Positions 51,376-59,503 of a stretch of DNA of 64,000 bases are shown in pieces. The notes under the pieces are model-generated. The model ran no database searches. It had not been told where the DNA came from and worked only from the letters and a program-made list of their open reading frames with translations. Where the stretch lies: positions 780,855-844,854 of the forward strand of contig NZ_SRKY01000002.1 of NCBI RefSeq assembly GCF_004803475.1, written 5' to 3'. Position 1 is the first letter of the stretch. Every line of letters begins with the position of its first letter. The position numbers and the translations under genes were made by a program. The stretch is from Aliishimia ponticola. GTDB lineage: Bacteria > Pseudomonadota > Alphaproteobacteria > Rhodobacterales > Rhodobacteraceae.

Positions 51376-51927
51376 TTATTCTTTCAACAAGCGATAGACG
51401 CTGGCCCTACCGATGTTCAGTTTTCTGGCAATGTCGATGACTGGCAACCCCTCGCTTTTCAGAGCTTTGATCTCGTCAATCTTGGCTCGGGCCGTTGGCT
51501 TGCGTCCCTTGTACTTGCCAGCAGCTTTGGCCTTGGCGATCCCTTCACGCTGACGCTCAAGCATGATTGATCTTTCAAACTCAGCCACACTGCCAAGTAT
51601 GGTAAGCATGAGTTTTCCTGTTGCTGTTCCGGTATCCACACCCATTGAGAGGATGCGCAGGGATGCCTTCTTGCTTTCTATCTGTTCCAATAGTTCCAGA
51701 AGGTGGGACACAGACCGGGCGAGACGATCCAGCTTGGTAACAATCAGGGTGTCTCCCTCTCTGATGTAATCCAGTGCTTCAATCAGTTGTTCACGTCTGG
51801 CCACATCCACTGACGATACCTGTTCAATGAAAACCTTCTCGCATCCCGCCTTATTCAACTCCTCTTGCTGCGCCTCAAGTCCTGCGGTTTGGTCCAGTGT
51901 TGATGTTCTGGCATACCCAACGAGCAT
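51376..51927 (-). CDS. Serine recombinase (resolvase/invertase family)
   Basis: A 183-aa recombinase. The catalytic Ser is in VGYARTSTLDQ near the N terminus, the arginine-containing active-site segment is LIVTKLDRLARS, and the C-terminal HTH ends DIARKLNIGRASVYRLLKE. It is a Tn3/Hin-type resolvase of normal length. GAGGGG lies about 8 nt before the ATG at 51927, so an extension to 51957 is not needed. A 32-nt imperfect palindrome lies about 75 bp upstream and could be part of its recombination site. Confidence 0.9.
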   Translation of the reverse strand: MLVGYARTSTLDQTAGLEAQQEELNKAGCEKVFIEQVSSVDVARREQLIEALDYIREGDTLIVTKLDRLARSVSHLLELLEQIESKKASLRILSMGVDTGTATGKLMLTILGSVAEFERSIMLERQREGIAKAKAAGKYKGRKPTARAKIDEIKALKSEGLPVIDIARKLNIGRASVYRLLKE

Positions 51928-52236
51928 CTCATTCCCCTCTTGTCTCATTAAGGTCAAAGATACAGTAAGGCGAGTGTCCCGAAATGTGAATCCTACTTGT
52001 GTGAGACAGTTTGACTCAGGTTGCTGAGTGTCTCGTTAGGGCTTGATCTATTGGGGTGCAGCTTATGCGGAGGCTGCTGAAAGCTAGGGGGCCTTTACAA
52101 AATCCGCTTTGCTTGACAACCGGGGCAGGGGGAGTGGGGGTGACTGCAGTTCCTTGAAAGGAGCCAAAAAATTTTCACACAGGATTGTCTATAACTCACT
52201 GGCATTCCCCGACTGAAAAGTGAAATGAGTAAGTCG
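51928..52236. other. 309-bp gap upstream of the resolvase
   Basis: No gene is supported. It contains a dyad: GAGAC (52003-52007) and GTCTC (52030-52034) enclose ACTCAG-GTTG-CTGAGT (52014-52029). With the resolvase start 75 bp away, a res-like or operator role is possible. The rest shows nothing recognisable. Confidence 0.45.
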
Positions 52237-52569
52237 CTATTCACAAGGCCCAAAAGAAAATGTGTTGTCCGCAGTGTAGGTGAGAACATCGAAAAGGGGT
52301 TGGGTCGTCTTTCGTCTGCACGTGAGTGCTCCGTCGCCGGGCCACAATCTGCAGGCATACACATTGTCTTTGTACAAAACGGCAAGCTGAAAGGTGGTGT
52401 CATTCATTGTCGCTAACACTTCGCCACCTGCCACTATCTCATCAGCTGACTCGTACTTCCAATGGTTCTCGTAAGCATTAGAATCGGTCCTTTGCTGAGT
52501 GCAACCCTCCGCAGCGGCGTTGGATGCCAGCACGGAGATTATTGGAAGGGTAATAAATGTGGTATTCAT
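52237..52569 (-). CDS. Small secreted Cys-containing hypothetical protein
   Basis: 110 residues. A signal peptide (MNTTFITLPIISVLASNAAA) is followed by EGCTQQRTDSNAYENHWKY and three more Cys, the last near the C terminus (FGPCE). The four Cys of the mature part could form two disulfides in the periplasm. It resembles no family I can name. AGCAGGT precedes the ATG at 52569. It lies 34 bp downstream of the integrase, in the same direction, so it could be co-transcribed. Confidence 0.6.
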   Translation of the reverse strand: MNTTFITLPIISVLASNAAAEGCTQQRTDSNAYENHWKYESADEIVAGGEVLATMNDTTFQLAVLYKDNVYACRLWPGDGALTCRRKTTQPLFDVLTYTADNTFSFGPCE

Positions 52570-52603
52570 ATAGACCTGCTTGTTAAATTAGTGGGTCTTA
52601 GTT

Positions 52604-53917
52604 TTATAGCCAGTGATGTTCGATTTTGTCTAACGACTCTTTCCTGACCTTCAGTGACGGGCCTGAGCCGTAGGTACCTGCAACGTCCCCAGAGCTATGC
52701 CCAGTAATAAAATCGTTGGTTTCTTTGTCAACGCCAGCTGAGCGCAGTTTGTCTTTCAGGTTGCCTCGAAAGGAGTGAGCAACCTTCTGTGGATCGTCCG
52801 TTACCTTTCGTATCACAGCCATGCAGGCCTTGGAGGCTGGACCTTGTTTCTTTCCGTCAGAATTGCGTTTGAACTGGTGGAAAATCTGGCCTGTCCCGCT
52901 GCCGGGTTTGAACTTTGTCGCCAGAACGGCAGGAACAGGGACCTTTCTGGCGGAGCCGATGTTCTTAACTCTTTTGTCCCTGTGGGTGAGGTCGAAGAAC
53001 ACAACGCCATCTTCCTCTTTGATGTCTTCCCAATCTAGTAGGGCAGCTTCGTCCAGACGCATCCCTGTTGTGCATAGGATTTCCATAAGGTCGCGGACAT
53101 GTTTCGGCATCGTTTGCTTGAATATTTCTACTAACTCTGCATCCGTAAAAGGCAAACGGTGCAAAGTTCTTGCTTTTGAACTCGTAGGTAGACTCAATCC
53201 CCGGAAAGCATTGTCCGGCAGGACACCGGAACGCACGAAGTAACTTAGTAGCCCTCTGACGTACCCAAGTTTTTTCTTGGTGGTGCTTTGGGATTTGGTC
53301 GCCGAGATATGATCAGCATACCGGTACCCATCTATGCTCTTTATTTCTTCCAACGTGCTGGCGCTTGTGAACTCAGCGAATTCATTCAGGGCCGTTTCAG
53401 CCTCTTTGGCGGTCTTGTTTAGGGCGTAGGGCTTGGTCGATAGGTACTCAGAAATCGCCGCAGAAATAGTATGGTCAGACGTTGCGGGAATTATATCTTC
53501 TTCTAATGTTTCCAAAATAGAGAGCGCTTCGAGAGCTGCGTCGCGCTCTTCAATCGCAGTAAAATAATCCTCTTCCAAGCCGGTCGTTGGTAGCTTCTCC
53601 TTGGATAGGTCTTCCACGACTTCAGAGAGGCTTCCAGAAGCAGCAAGCTCATCTACGTCCTCTGGGGTAAGGGAGGTGGCTAGAGTATCTTTCAGCGTCC
53701 CCAGCGGGTCAGGCCGGTGTTTGTCCAGCCAGTCATACATCCTCATGGTTAAGGCTCCACGCTTACTTTCAGCTACGCCCTTGTCGCTGGTGCCAGTCGA
53801 CAATCGATACTGGTTCCTGCCGGTCGCCTCACGTAAGTCCGCTGGCACGGTCATGTTCGCGTAGTACTTGCCCTTTGATTTCATGAAGACGAGTTTGACG
53901 GGTGGGTAGTCGGCCAT
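52604..53917 (-). CDS. Tyrosine-type site-specific integrase
   Basis: A 437-aa phage-type recombinase. The N-terminal YYANMTVPADLREATG resembles the DUF6538-type arm-binding region, and a SAM-like core-binding domain spans about 150-230. Catalytic residues are in order: Arg287 (TGMRLDEA), a Lys in the RKVPVP beta-hairpin region, His381-x-x-Arg384 (HSFR), His407 (GHSSGD) and Tyr416 (GTYG). I use the ATG at 53917; a TTG at 53932 lies within the repeat array. The gene abuts the tRNA-Cys attachment site, and its 5' end overlaps the putative arm sites, suggesting self-regulation. Confidence 0.93.
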   Translation of the reverse strand: MADYPPVKLVFMKSKGKYYANMTVPADLREATGRNQYRLSTGTSDKGVAESKRGALTMRMYDWLDKHRPDPLGTLKDTLATSLTPEDVDELAASGSLSEVVEDLSKEKLPTTGLEEDYFTAIEERDAALEALSILETLEEDIIPATSDHTISAAISEYLSTKPYALNKTAKEAETALNEFAEFTSASTLEEIKSIDGYRYADHISATKSQSTTKKKLGYVRGLLSYFVRSGVLPDNAFRGLSLPTSSKARTLHRLPFTDAELVEIFKQTMPKHVRDLMEILCTTGMRLDEAALLDWEDIKEEDGVVFFDLTHRDKRVKNIGSARKVPVPAVLATKFKPGSGTGQIFHQFKRNSDGKKQGPASKACMAVIRKVTDDPQKVAHSFRGNLKDKLRSAGVDKETNDFITGHSSGDVAGTYGSGPSLKVRKESLDKIEHHWL

Positions 53918-53920
53918 CTG

Positions 53921-53952
53921 TATGTTCCGCAATATGTTCCATAGTATGCCTC
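53921..53952 (+). repeat. Right array of TATGTTCC repeats at 12-bp spacing (putative integrase arm sites)
   Basis: TATGTTCC at 53921-53928 and 53933-53940, then TATGCCTC at 53945, again 12 bp apart. The array is between the integrase start and the right core. It matches the left array in motif, spacing and orientation. Confidence 0.65.
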
Positions 53953-53992
53953 AAGAGGCTAACATACTGGGAAAAAATTGGAATGGTGGCTT

Positions 53993-54014
53993 TGGAGGCG
54001 AGTACCGGAATCGA
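53993..54014. repeat. Right attachment core within tRNA-Cys
   Basis: Identical to 49179-49200 over 22 bp; covers the CCA end, acceptor 3' strand and T-arm 3' half of tRNA-Cys. Confidence 0.88.
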
Positions 54015-54066
54015 ACCGGTGTACACGGATTTGCAATCCGCTGCGTCACCACTCCGCCAACTCGCC
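53993..54066 (-). tRNA. tRNA-Cys (GCA)
   Basis: On the minus strand the sequence folds as a complete cloverleaf: acceptor GGCGAGT pairs with ACTCGCC, the D-arm has GCGGAGTGGTGACGCAGC, the anticodon loop TTGCAAA carries anticodon GCA, the T-arm is CCGGTTCGATTCCGG, then discriminator T and encoded CCA. The terminal 22 bases are the integration core shared with 49179-49200. The gene remains intact because the element restores its 3' end. Confidence 0.96.
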
Positions 54067-54221
54067 TCGAGAGGTGCGAGGCAGGCAATAGCTGAACATG
54101 CGGGGGGCTGCAAGAGGCAGCAGTGTCACGGTTTGTTATGCATTGAACGCGTATCATTGCCCAATCGGGTCAGATGTGCCAAATCTGACTTTAAGGAATA
54201 CGAACGAGAGAGCTTCGACCG

Positions 54222-54875
54222 ATGTCCGATTTCGCAGCGCGCAGGACCATGATGGTAGACACGCAGGTTCGTCCCTCGGACGTGACCAAATTTCCGATCA
54301 TCGACGCCATGTTGCATGTCGCACGCGAGGAGTTCGTACCGGCGGGCCAGCGCGAGGCGGCTTATGTCGGAGAGAACCTCGATCTGGGTGCGGGCCGTGT
54401 CATGCTTGAGCCGCGTACATTGGCCAAGATGCTCGATGCGCTCGATATTGCGCCGACTGAACTGGTGCTCGATGTCGGGGCCGGGCAGGGGTACTCTTCG
54501 GCGGTGATCGCGCGGTTGGCAGAGGCAGTTGTCGCGCTGGAGGAAGATGAAGGCCTGGCGCGCGAGGCGCAGGATGCGCTGTCATCGCAACATGCGGATA
54601 ACGTGATCGTCGAGGTTGGCGCGCTGGTGGATGGCGCGCCGGATCACGCACCGTTTGACGTGATCTTGTTTCAGGGCGCGGTCGAAACCGTGCCGCAGAC
54701 GCTGACCGATCAGCTTCGTGACAATGGACGTATCGCCGCGATTTTCGCGCAAGGCGCGCTGGGCGAGGTGCGTATCGGATATAAAAGTGACGGCGTCGTA
54801 TCGTGGCGCCGCGCCTTTCATGCAGGTGCCCCGGTTCTGCCGGGGTTTGAAAAACAAGATGTCTTCGCTCTTTGA
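54222..54875 (+). CDS. Protein-L-isoaspartate O-methyltransferase family protein
   Basis: A 217-aa class I methyltransferase. The SAM-binding motif is LVLDVGAGQGYSSAVIARL, followed by an acidic end of strand 2 (VALEEDEG). The N terminus (MMVDTQVRPSDV) and REEFVPAGQREAAYVGENLDLG match the PCMT family, which repairs isoaspartyl residues in damaged proteins. The rhodobacterial form is more divergent at its C terminus than E. coli Pcm. The gene precedes tolC by 35 bp in the same direction. Confidence 0.85.
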   Translation: MSDFAARRTMMVDTQVRPSDVTKFPIIDAMLHVAREEFVPAGQREAAYVGENLDLGAGRVMLEPRTLAKMLDALDIAPTELVLDVGAGQGYSSAVIARLAEAVVALEEDEGLAREAQDALSSQHADNVIVEVGALVDGAPDHAPFDVILFQGAVETVPQTLTDQLRDNGRIAAIFAQGALGEVRIGYKSDGVVSWRRAFHAGAPVLPGFEKQDVFAL

Positions 54876-54910
54876 AAGCGGGGCACAGGCAGTGAAGCAG
54901 GAGTAGACAG

Positions 54911-56326
54911 ATGCTGAAACAGGGCCTTCGGGTGACCCGCGCGCTTGTCGTCATGGTTGGAACCGCAACGGCACCGTTCGCCGCCGGGGCGGAAACGCTG
55001 CGCGACGCATTGGTCGGATCGTATTATCATTCAGGTCTGCTCGACCAGAACCGGGCGGTTCTCAGGGCGGCGGACGAAGATGTGGCACAGGCGGTTGCCG
55101 CGTTGCGGCCGATCCTCAACTGGTCTGCCGAACTCAGCCGGTCATTCGGTGATACAAGAAGCAGCAGCACGGGCTTTTTGCGGATCGGCATCAATACGAC
55201 TGCGCTGGAACTGGGTTTGAGCGCGCAACTCCTGCTTTGGGACAACGCGCAGACCAAGCTGGGCATTGAAGCGGTCAAGGAAGTGGTTCTGGCGACACGT
55301 CAGCAGCTTATCGCAGTTGAGCAGCAAGTGTTCCTGCGTGCGGTGTCCGCCTATTTCAACGTGCGCCGCGCGGCAGAGAACGTCACCCTGCGCCGCAACA
55401 ACTTGCGCGTTCTGACCGAACAGCTTCGCGCTGCGGAAGACCGGTTCGAGGTCGGTGAAGTGACGCGTACCGACGTGGCGCAAGCGCAGGCAAGTCTGGC
55501 CGCCGCCCGCAGTGGGCTGGCATCGGCGATGGGCGATCTGGTGCAGGCGCAAGAGGAATATGCCAATGTCGTAGGCCGCAAGCCCGGACAACTGGCCGCG
55601 CCGGGCCGTCTGCCGCGTCTGGAAACGCAAATTCCGCGCGCCAAGGAAATCGCGGTGCGCAATCACCCAAGTCTCAAGCAGGTGCAACATCAGGTCGCTG
55701 CCGCCGACATCCGGGTCGAGGCAGCAAAGCGGTCGGCGTCCCCCACTGTCAATGCGGTCGGGACCATAGGCCTGTCCGACAACCTGAACAATCGCGGGCG
55801 GACCAACAGTTATAGCTTCGGGATCGAAGCCTCCGGGCCGATCTATCAGGGCGGGGCGCTGGCCTCGGTCACGCGTCAGGCGATTGCCAACCGGGATGCC
55901 CAGCGTGGCCTGCTGCACACAACGCGCCACGATATCCGTCAGGATGTGGGCAATGCCTATGCCAGCTTGCAAGCGGCCACGGCGCAGCTTCAATCGACCG
56001 AAGAACAGATTCGCGCCGCGCGCGTGGCGTTCCGGGGTGTCCGTGAAGAGGCGACATTGGGTGCGCGCACTACGCTGGACGTGCTGAACGCAGAGCAGGA
56101 CTTGCTGGACGCGCAGGCGGCCCGCATTTCTGCCGAGGCGGACCGGTACATCGCGGCCTATTCGGTGCTGTCCGCCATGGGGCAATTGACCGTGACAGGG
56201 CTGGGCCTTGGCATTCAGCAATACGATCCCAGTTCCTACTACGATCTGGTCAAAACGGCCCCGGTTGCAAGCTCCGCTCAGGGCAAGAAACTGGACCGTG
56301 TGCTGAAGTCTCTGCAAAAAGACTGA
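54911..56326 (+). CDS. tolC: TolC family outer membrane efflux / type I secretion protein
   Basis: A 471-aa outer membrane channel. The signal peptide (MLKQGLRVTRALVVMVGTAT) probably ends after AAGA. Two repeats of long coiled-coil helices are visible, with VGEVTRTDVAQAQASLAAARSGL in the first and VREEATLGARTTLDVLNAEQDLLDAQ in the second, the tandem signature of OEP proteins. It forms a trimer linking an inner-membrane exporter to the outside. GGAG lies 8 nt before the ATG. No cognate exporter is adjacent. Confidence 0.94.
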   Translation: MLKQGLRVTRALVVMVGTATAPFAAGAETLRDALVGSYYHSGLLDQNRAVLRAADEDVAQAVAALRPILNWSAELSRSFGDTRSSSTGFLRIGINTTALELGLSAQLLLWDNAQTKLGIEAVKEVVLATRQQLIAVEQQVFLRAVSAYFNVRRAAENVTLRRNNLRVLTEQLRAAEDRFEVGEVTRTDVAQAQASLAAARSGLASAMGDLVQAQEEYANVVGRKPGQLAAPGRLPRLETQIPRAKEIAVRNHPSLKQVQHQVAAADIRVEAAKRSASPTVNAVGTIGLSDNLNNRGRTNSYSFGIEASGPIYQGGALASVTRQAIANRDAQRGLLHTTRHDIRQDVGNAYASLQAATAQLQSTEEQIRAARVAFRGVREEATLGARTTLDVLNAEQDLLDAQAARISAEADRYIAAYSVLSAMGQLTVTGLGLGIQQYDPSSYYDLVKTAPVASSAQGKKLDRVLKSLQKD

Positions 56327-56404
56327 CAATTCTTCCTATCTGTTGTGCGACTCTATGCGCGCGGCTATGCTTCGGAAGAGGTGTGAGTAGCTCGAAAAGA
56401 AAAA

Positions 56405-57469
56405 ATGTCTGAACCTGTATCCAACGCTGACGTGGAAGACGTGCTGGCGTCGATCCGCCGACTTGTATCCGAAGATAAACGCCCGTTGCGGCCTGCGGCA
56501 AAGGCGGCCGTCGATGATGCGCGCGCGTTTGTTGCGGATGCGGCGCGGGATAATGAGCGGCTGGTCCTGACGCCATCCTTGCGGGTGGCCGACGCGCCGG
56601 AGCCGGGGACAGAAGACGTTACAGGCGCACCCGACAAGATCGACACGGCGGATGCAGATGCCTCCGCAGAGGTGGCAGATCAGCCGCTGGTTCTGCGGGA
56701 CGCGGTTATGCCAGACACGGTTGACGGCGTTGAGAATGCCGAAGTGGTGGGTGAAGAGGCGACCGAAACGGTATCCGATAGCCAGGTTGATGGGGAAACC
56801 CTTGCCGAGGCCGCGCCCGAAGAGTTCGGCTTCGACGAAGATCCGTTCGATTTCAGCCCCGTGGATGCGGCCCCCGATGAGGTGGCCAGCGATGCGACCG
56901 AAGAGGCTGGTTATCTGGACGCTGCGGAGGGGGAGGTCGAAGAGGCCCCATTCATGGAAGCGGAAGAAGTCAGCTTCACCGATGATCACAGCGCGGACGT
57001 AACCGATCTGGATCAGGAGGCTGCCGATCCGGAGGATCAGGGCGACGCCCCCGCAGCCGAGAATGACGAGAAGGTGACGTCTTTCCGCGTGGCTGGCAGC
57101 CTTGGCGCCAAGATTGCTGCGCTGGAATCCATGGTCGGCCGCCGCGGCGACGCGTGGGAGCCGGACGGCAGCGAAGACGACGATGGGTATTCCGGCGGCG
57201 ACCCGATGGAAATGACGTGGCGCGAGACGGATGACGTTGATGGCGCGGAACCGGATGCGGCCCCGCAGGCGGATATGCCGATGCCGGTGAACGAGGCGTC
57301 GCTGGTACCTGACGAGGACTTGCTTGACGAGGAAGCGCTGCGCGACATGGTGGCAGAGATCGTCCGGCAAGAACTTCAGGGCGCTTTGGGCGAAAGAATT
57401 ACGCGCAATGTGCGCAAATTGGTCCGCCGGGAAATCCACCGGGCGCTGGCAACCCGCGAATTGGACTGA
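56405..57469 (+). CDS. Acidic hypothetical protein with PopZ-like architecture
   Basis: 354 residues. A short N-terminal helix (ADVEDVLASIRRLVSED) is followed by about 230 residues rich in Asp, Glu, Ala and Pro, probably disordered. The C-terminal helical part (ALRDMVAEIVRQELQG and ERITRNVRKLVRREIHRAL) is basic at its end. PopZ, the polar scaffold of Caulobacter, has the same plan: an N-terminal EDxLASIRRI helix, an acidic linker and a C-terminal oligomerising helix. The likeness is in layout and short motifs only, so function is inferred. No strong ribosome site is visible before the ATG. Confidence 0.7.
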   Translation: MSEPVSNADVEDVLASIRRLVSEDKRPLRPAAKAAVDDARAFVADAARDNERLVLTPSLRVADAPEPGTEDVTGAPDKIDTADADASAEVADQPLVLRDAVMPDTVDGVENAEVVGEEATETVSDSQVDGETLAEAAPEEFGFDEDPFDFSPVDAAPDEVASDATEEAGYLDAAEGEVEEAPFMEAEEVSFTDDHSADVTDLDQEAADPEDQGDAPAAENDEKVTSFRVAGSLGAKIAALESMVGRRGDAWEPDGSEDDDGYSGGDPMEMTWRETDDVDGAEPDAAPQADMPMPVNEASLVPDEDLLDEEALRDMVAEIVRQELQGALGERITRNVRKLVRREIHRALATRELD

Positions 57470-57526
57470 TCACCTCACGGAAATCGATCCGGCTGGGGCG
57501 CAATCCCGGCGCAGAGCAAAAGAAAA

Positions 57527-57558
57527 GGGACCGCGGTTTCAAACCACGGTCCCTTTTT
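57527..57558. terminator. Bidirectional intrinsic terminator
   Basis: GGGACCGCGGTT (57527-57538) pairs with AACCACGGTCCC (57542-57553; one mismatch) around a 3-nt loop, with TTTTT at 57554-57558 and AAAA at 57523-57526 on the other side. It serves both the gene ending at 57469 and the convergent gene ending at 57577. Confidence 0.88.
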
Positions 57559-57576
57559 CGTACCGGACGATGTTCG

Positions 57577-57909
57577 TCAGGCGGCGCGGGCTTCCTCTTC
57601 GGCAGCCAGAGCAGCGTTGCGACGCTCGCTTTCCTCACGGGACAGCGCAACAGAGGTGCGGACACCTTTGCCAACGAATTCCATCAGCCCTTCGACGACG
57701 CGCTCATTCGGATCGATGCCGGCACAGCTCAAAACTTCGCGGCCATCGCGCGAACGCGCCCAGCGTGCGATTTGCTCGGGGCCATTGCCGTACTTCTTGT
57801 CATCCGCAATTGCGTCGTCCAGTGCAGCCAACACAACGGCTGCGAACAGTTTGCGGGCACGGTTACCTTGCTCGTTGTTGAAGGCCGTGCCGTCGACGAA
57901 ATCTTTCAT
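57577..57909 (-). CDS. Conserved Rhodobacterales hypothetical protein (DUF6280-like)
   Basis: A 110-aa, mainly helical soluble protein starting MKDFVDGTAFNNEQGNRARK, with LDDAIADDKKYGNGPEQIARWARSRDGREVL and a charged C-terminal helix (REESERRNAALAAEEEARAA). I believe it corresponds to DUF6280, conserved in Rhodobacterales; its function is unknown. It is monocistronic, closed by the shared terminator, and divergent from efp with a 215-bp gap. Confidence 0.75.
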   Translation of the reverse strand: MKDFVDGTAFNNEQGNRARKLFAAVVLAALDDAIADDKKYGNGPEQIARWARSRDGREVLSCAGIDPNERVVEGLMEFVGKGVRTSVALSREESERRNAALAAEEEARAA

Positions 57910-58124
57910 CGCGATTCCCTAATTGTTATTGCTCTTGGATTCTGGCGTGGCGTCCCTTATGGCGTATCAGTTGCGATTCGGATACTCCGAAAATGCATAT
58001 CACCCTTGCAATTTATGCATAACTCGTCTCAAACGCACACGACCAGCGCGGCTTGCGCCACGCTCCAGCGCTATATATAGGGGCGAACATATTTTCATCA
58101 ACCTCTCGCCATGGTGTCGTCCAA

Positions 58125-58688
58125 ATGCCAAAAATCAACGGTAACGAAATCCGCCCCGGTAATGTTCTGGAACATGACGGCCACCTGTGGGCCGCTGTGA
58201 AGGTCGATCACGTGAAGCCCGGCAAGGGCGGGGCGTTCGCGCAGGTCGAAATGCGTAATCTGCGCAACGGGTCAAAGTTGAACGAACGTTTCCGCAGTGC
58301 GGACAAGGTGGAACGTGTCCGACTTGAGCAGAAAGATCAGCAATTTCTGTATGAAACCGACGGTATGCTAGTGTTCATGGACTCCGAGACATATGAGCAG
58401 ATCGAACTGCCTGCGGACCTTTTGGGCGATCGTCGCCCGTTCCTGCAGGATGGCATGACCATCGTCGTGGAATTCTACGAAGACGAAGCGCTGAACGCGA
58501 CGGTGCCGCAAAAGGTGACCTGCAAGATCGTCGAGACAGAGCCAGTGGTCAAAGGCCAGACGGCGGCGAATTCCTTCAAGCCCGCGATCCTCGACAACGG
58601 CGTCAAGGTGATGGTGCCGCCCTTCGTCGGGCCGGATGAGGACATCATCGTCAACACCGAAACCATGGAATATGCCGAACGCGCCTGA
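58125..58688 (+). CDS. efp: Translation elongation factor P
   Basis: A 187-aa, three-domain OB-fold protein that relieves ribosome stalling at polyproline. The tip residue Lys34 lies in VKPGKGGAF, the site modified with beta-lysine in species that carry EpmA/EpmB; those genes are not in the window. The family C-terminal signature [22 protein letters not shown] is present. I use the ATG at 58125, since upstream in-frame codons are not conserved. Confidence 0.97.
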   Translation: MPKINGNEIRPGNVLEHDGHLWAAVKVDHVKPGKGGAFAQVEMRNLRNGSKLNERFRSADKVERVRLEQKDQQFLYETDGMLVFMDSETYEQIELPADLLGDRRPFLQDGMTIVVEFYEDEALNATVPQKVTCKIVETEPVVKGQTAANSFKPAILDNGVKVMVPPFVGPDEDIIVNTETMEYAERA

Positions 58689-58697
58689 CCCGGCGCC

Positions 58698-59435
58698 TTA
58701 GCCCGGATAGCTGACCTTGGCGTTGCCGCAGGTCATGTCCGGGCCCGATCGGTCAAACCGCAAATAGGCCAGTGCCTTGCCGCCGGAGCGTGTCAAAAGC
58801 GTTCCGGCGGTTTTTCCATCCGGGGTGGTGATGTCATCACCGATCTGCGCATCGCCTTCGATGTCGACCACCGCCAGCCCTTTGCGCAGCTCTGTCTTGT
58901 GCTTCATCCGGGCGGTCACTTCCTGCCCGACATAGCAGCCCTTGCGGAAATCGACGCCATGCAGCGCTTCGAAATTTGTCTCAAGGATAAAGCTGTCCGG
59001 TGTCAGTTCGATCCCCGATTGCGGGACAAGATGCGCGACACGAAGCGCTTCCCAATCCACGGTATCGTCCTGTTGCGGCGTGTCGCGCCACGCGCGCCAT
59101 CCAAGCGCCTCATGACGCGGATCGGCCCAGCCATCGGCCGGGACCGGTCCCAACCCGCGATGCAGGTGGCCATCCGCATCAGCGATGCTCACATCCGCGC
59201 GCAGCTTGTACATGGTCAGCCGCTGCTTAACCGCGGCGGCAAGGGCGTCGTCCACATCGATCAGAATATCGCCGCGATCGGCAATCAGGAAGAAATCCGC
59301 GATATACTTGCCCTGCGGCGTCAGCAGCGCGGCATAGATCGGACCATCGGCCAGTTTGCGCACGTCATTGGTGACGAGCCCTTGCAGAAAATCATGAGTG
59401 TCAGCGCCACTCAGGCGCAGCAGACGGCGCGGCAT
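58698..59435 (-). CDS. ygfZ: Folate-binding protein YgfZ
   Basis: A 245-aa GcvT-like protein. The conserved Cys motif KGCYVGQEVTARMKHKTELRKGL is near residue 180, and the N-terminal LSGADTHDFLQGLVTNDV matches the family. YgfZ uses tetrahydrofolate to help make or repair certain Fe-S proteins, such as the tRNA methylthiolase MiaB. It converges with efp and is divergent from the glycosyltransferase gene at 59504. Confidence 0.92.
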   Translation of the reverse strand: MPRRLLRLSGADTHDFLQGLVTNDVRKLADGPIYAALLTPQGKYIADFFLIADRGDILIDVDDALAAAVKQRLTMYKLRADVSIADADGHLHRGLGPVPADGWADPRHEALGWRAWRDTPQQDDTVDWEALRVAHLVPQSGIELTPDSFILETNFEALHGVDFRKGCYVGQEVTARMKHKTELRKGLAVVDIEGDAQIGDDITTPDGKTAGTLLTRSGGKALAYLRFDRSGPDMTCGNAKVSYPG

Positions 59436-59503
59436 GGATTGCTCCCGGTTGCGGTTTTCGCCAGATATAGGCGCGTCCCCGGTGTGAAGAAAGTCCCAGT
59501 CAG

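Larger units (their letters stand above)
49179..54014. mobile_element. Integrative element in tRNA-Cys (about 4.8 kb)
   Basis: The boundaries are a 22-bp direct repeat of the tRNA-Cys 3' end, at 49179-49200 and 53993-54014. The tyrosine recombinase (52604-53917) sits next to the intact tRNA. The interior is clearly AT-richer than both flanks. Cargo: an 83-aa protein, a broken short ORF, a resolvase remnant, a VPLP-type exported protein, a resolvase and a small secreted protein. There are no conjugation, replication or phage structural genes, so mobility would need only integrase or helper functions. Confidence 0.85.

Noticed and set aside
49179-54014. CRISPR array or defence island within the element
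   Set aside because: The repeats are 12-bp iterons without spacers of uniform length, and no cas, restriction or known defence gene is present.
53902-54409. Overlapping short ORFs around tRNA-Cys
   Set aside because: They run through the tRNA, the attachment core and the start of the methyltransferase gene without ribosome sites.
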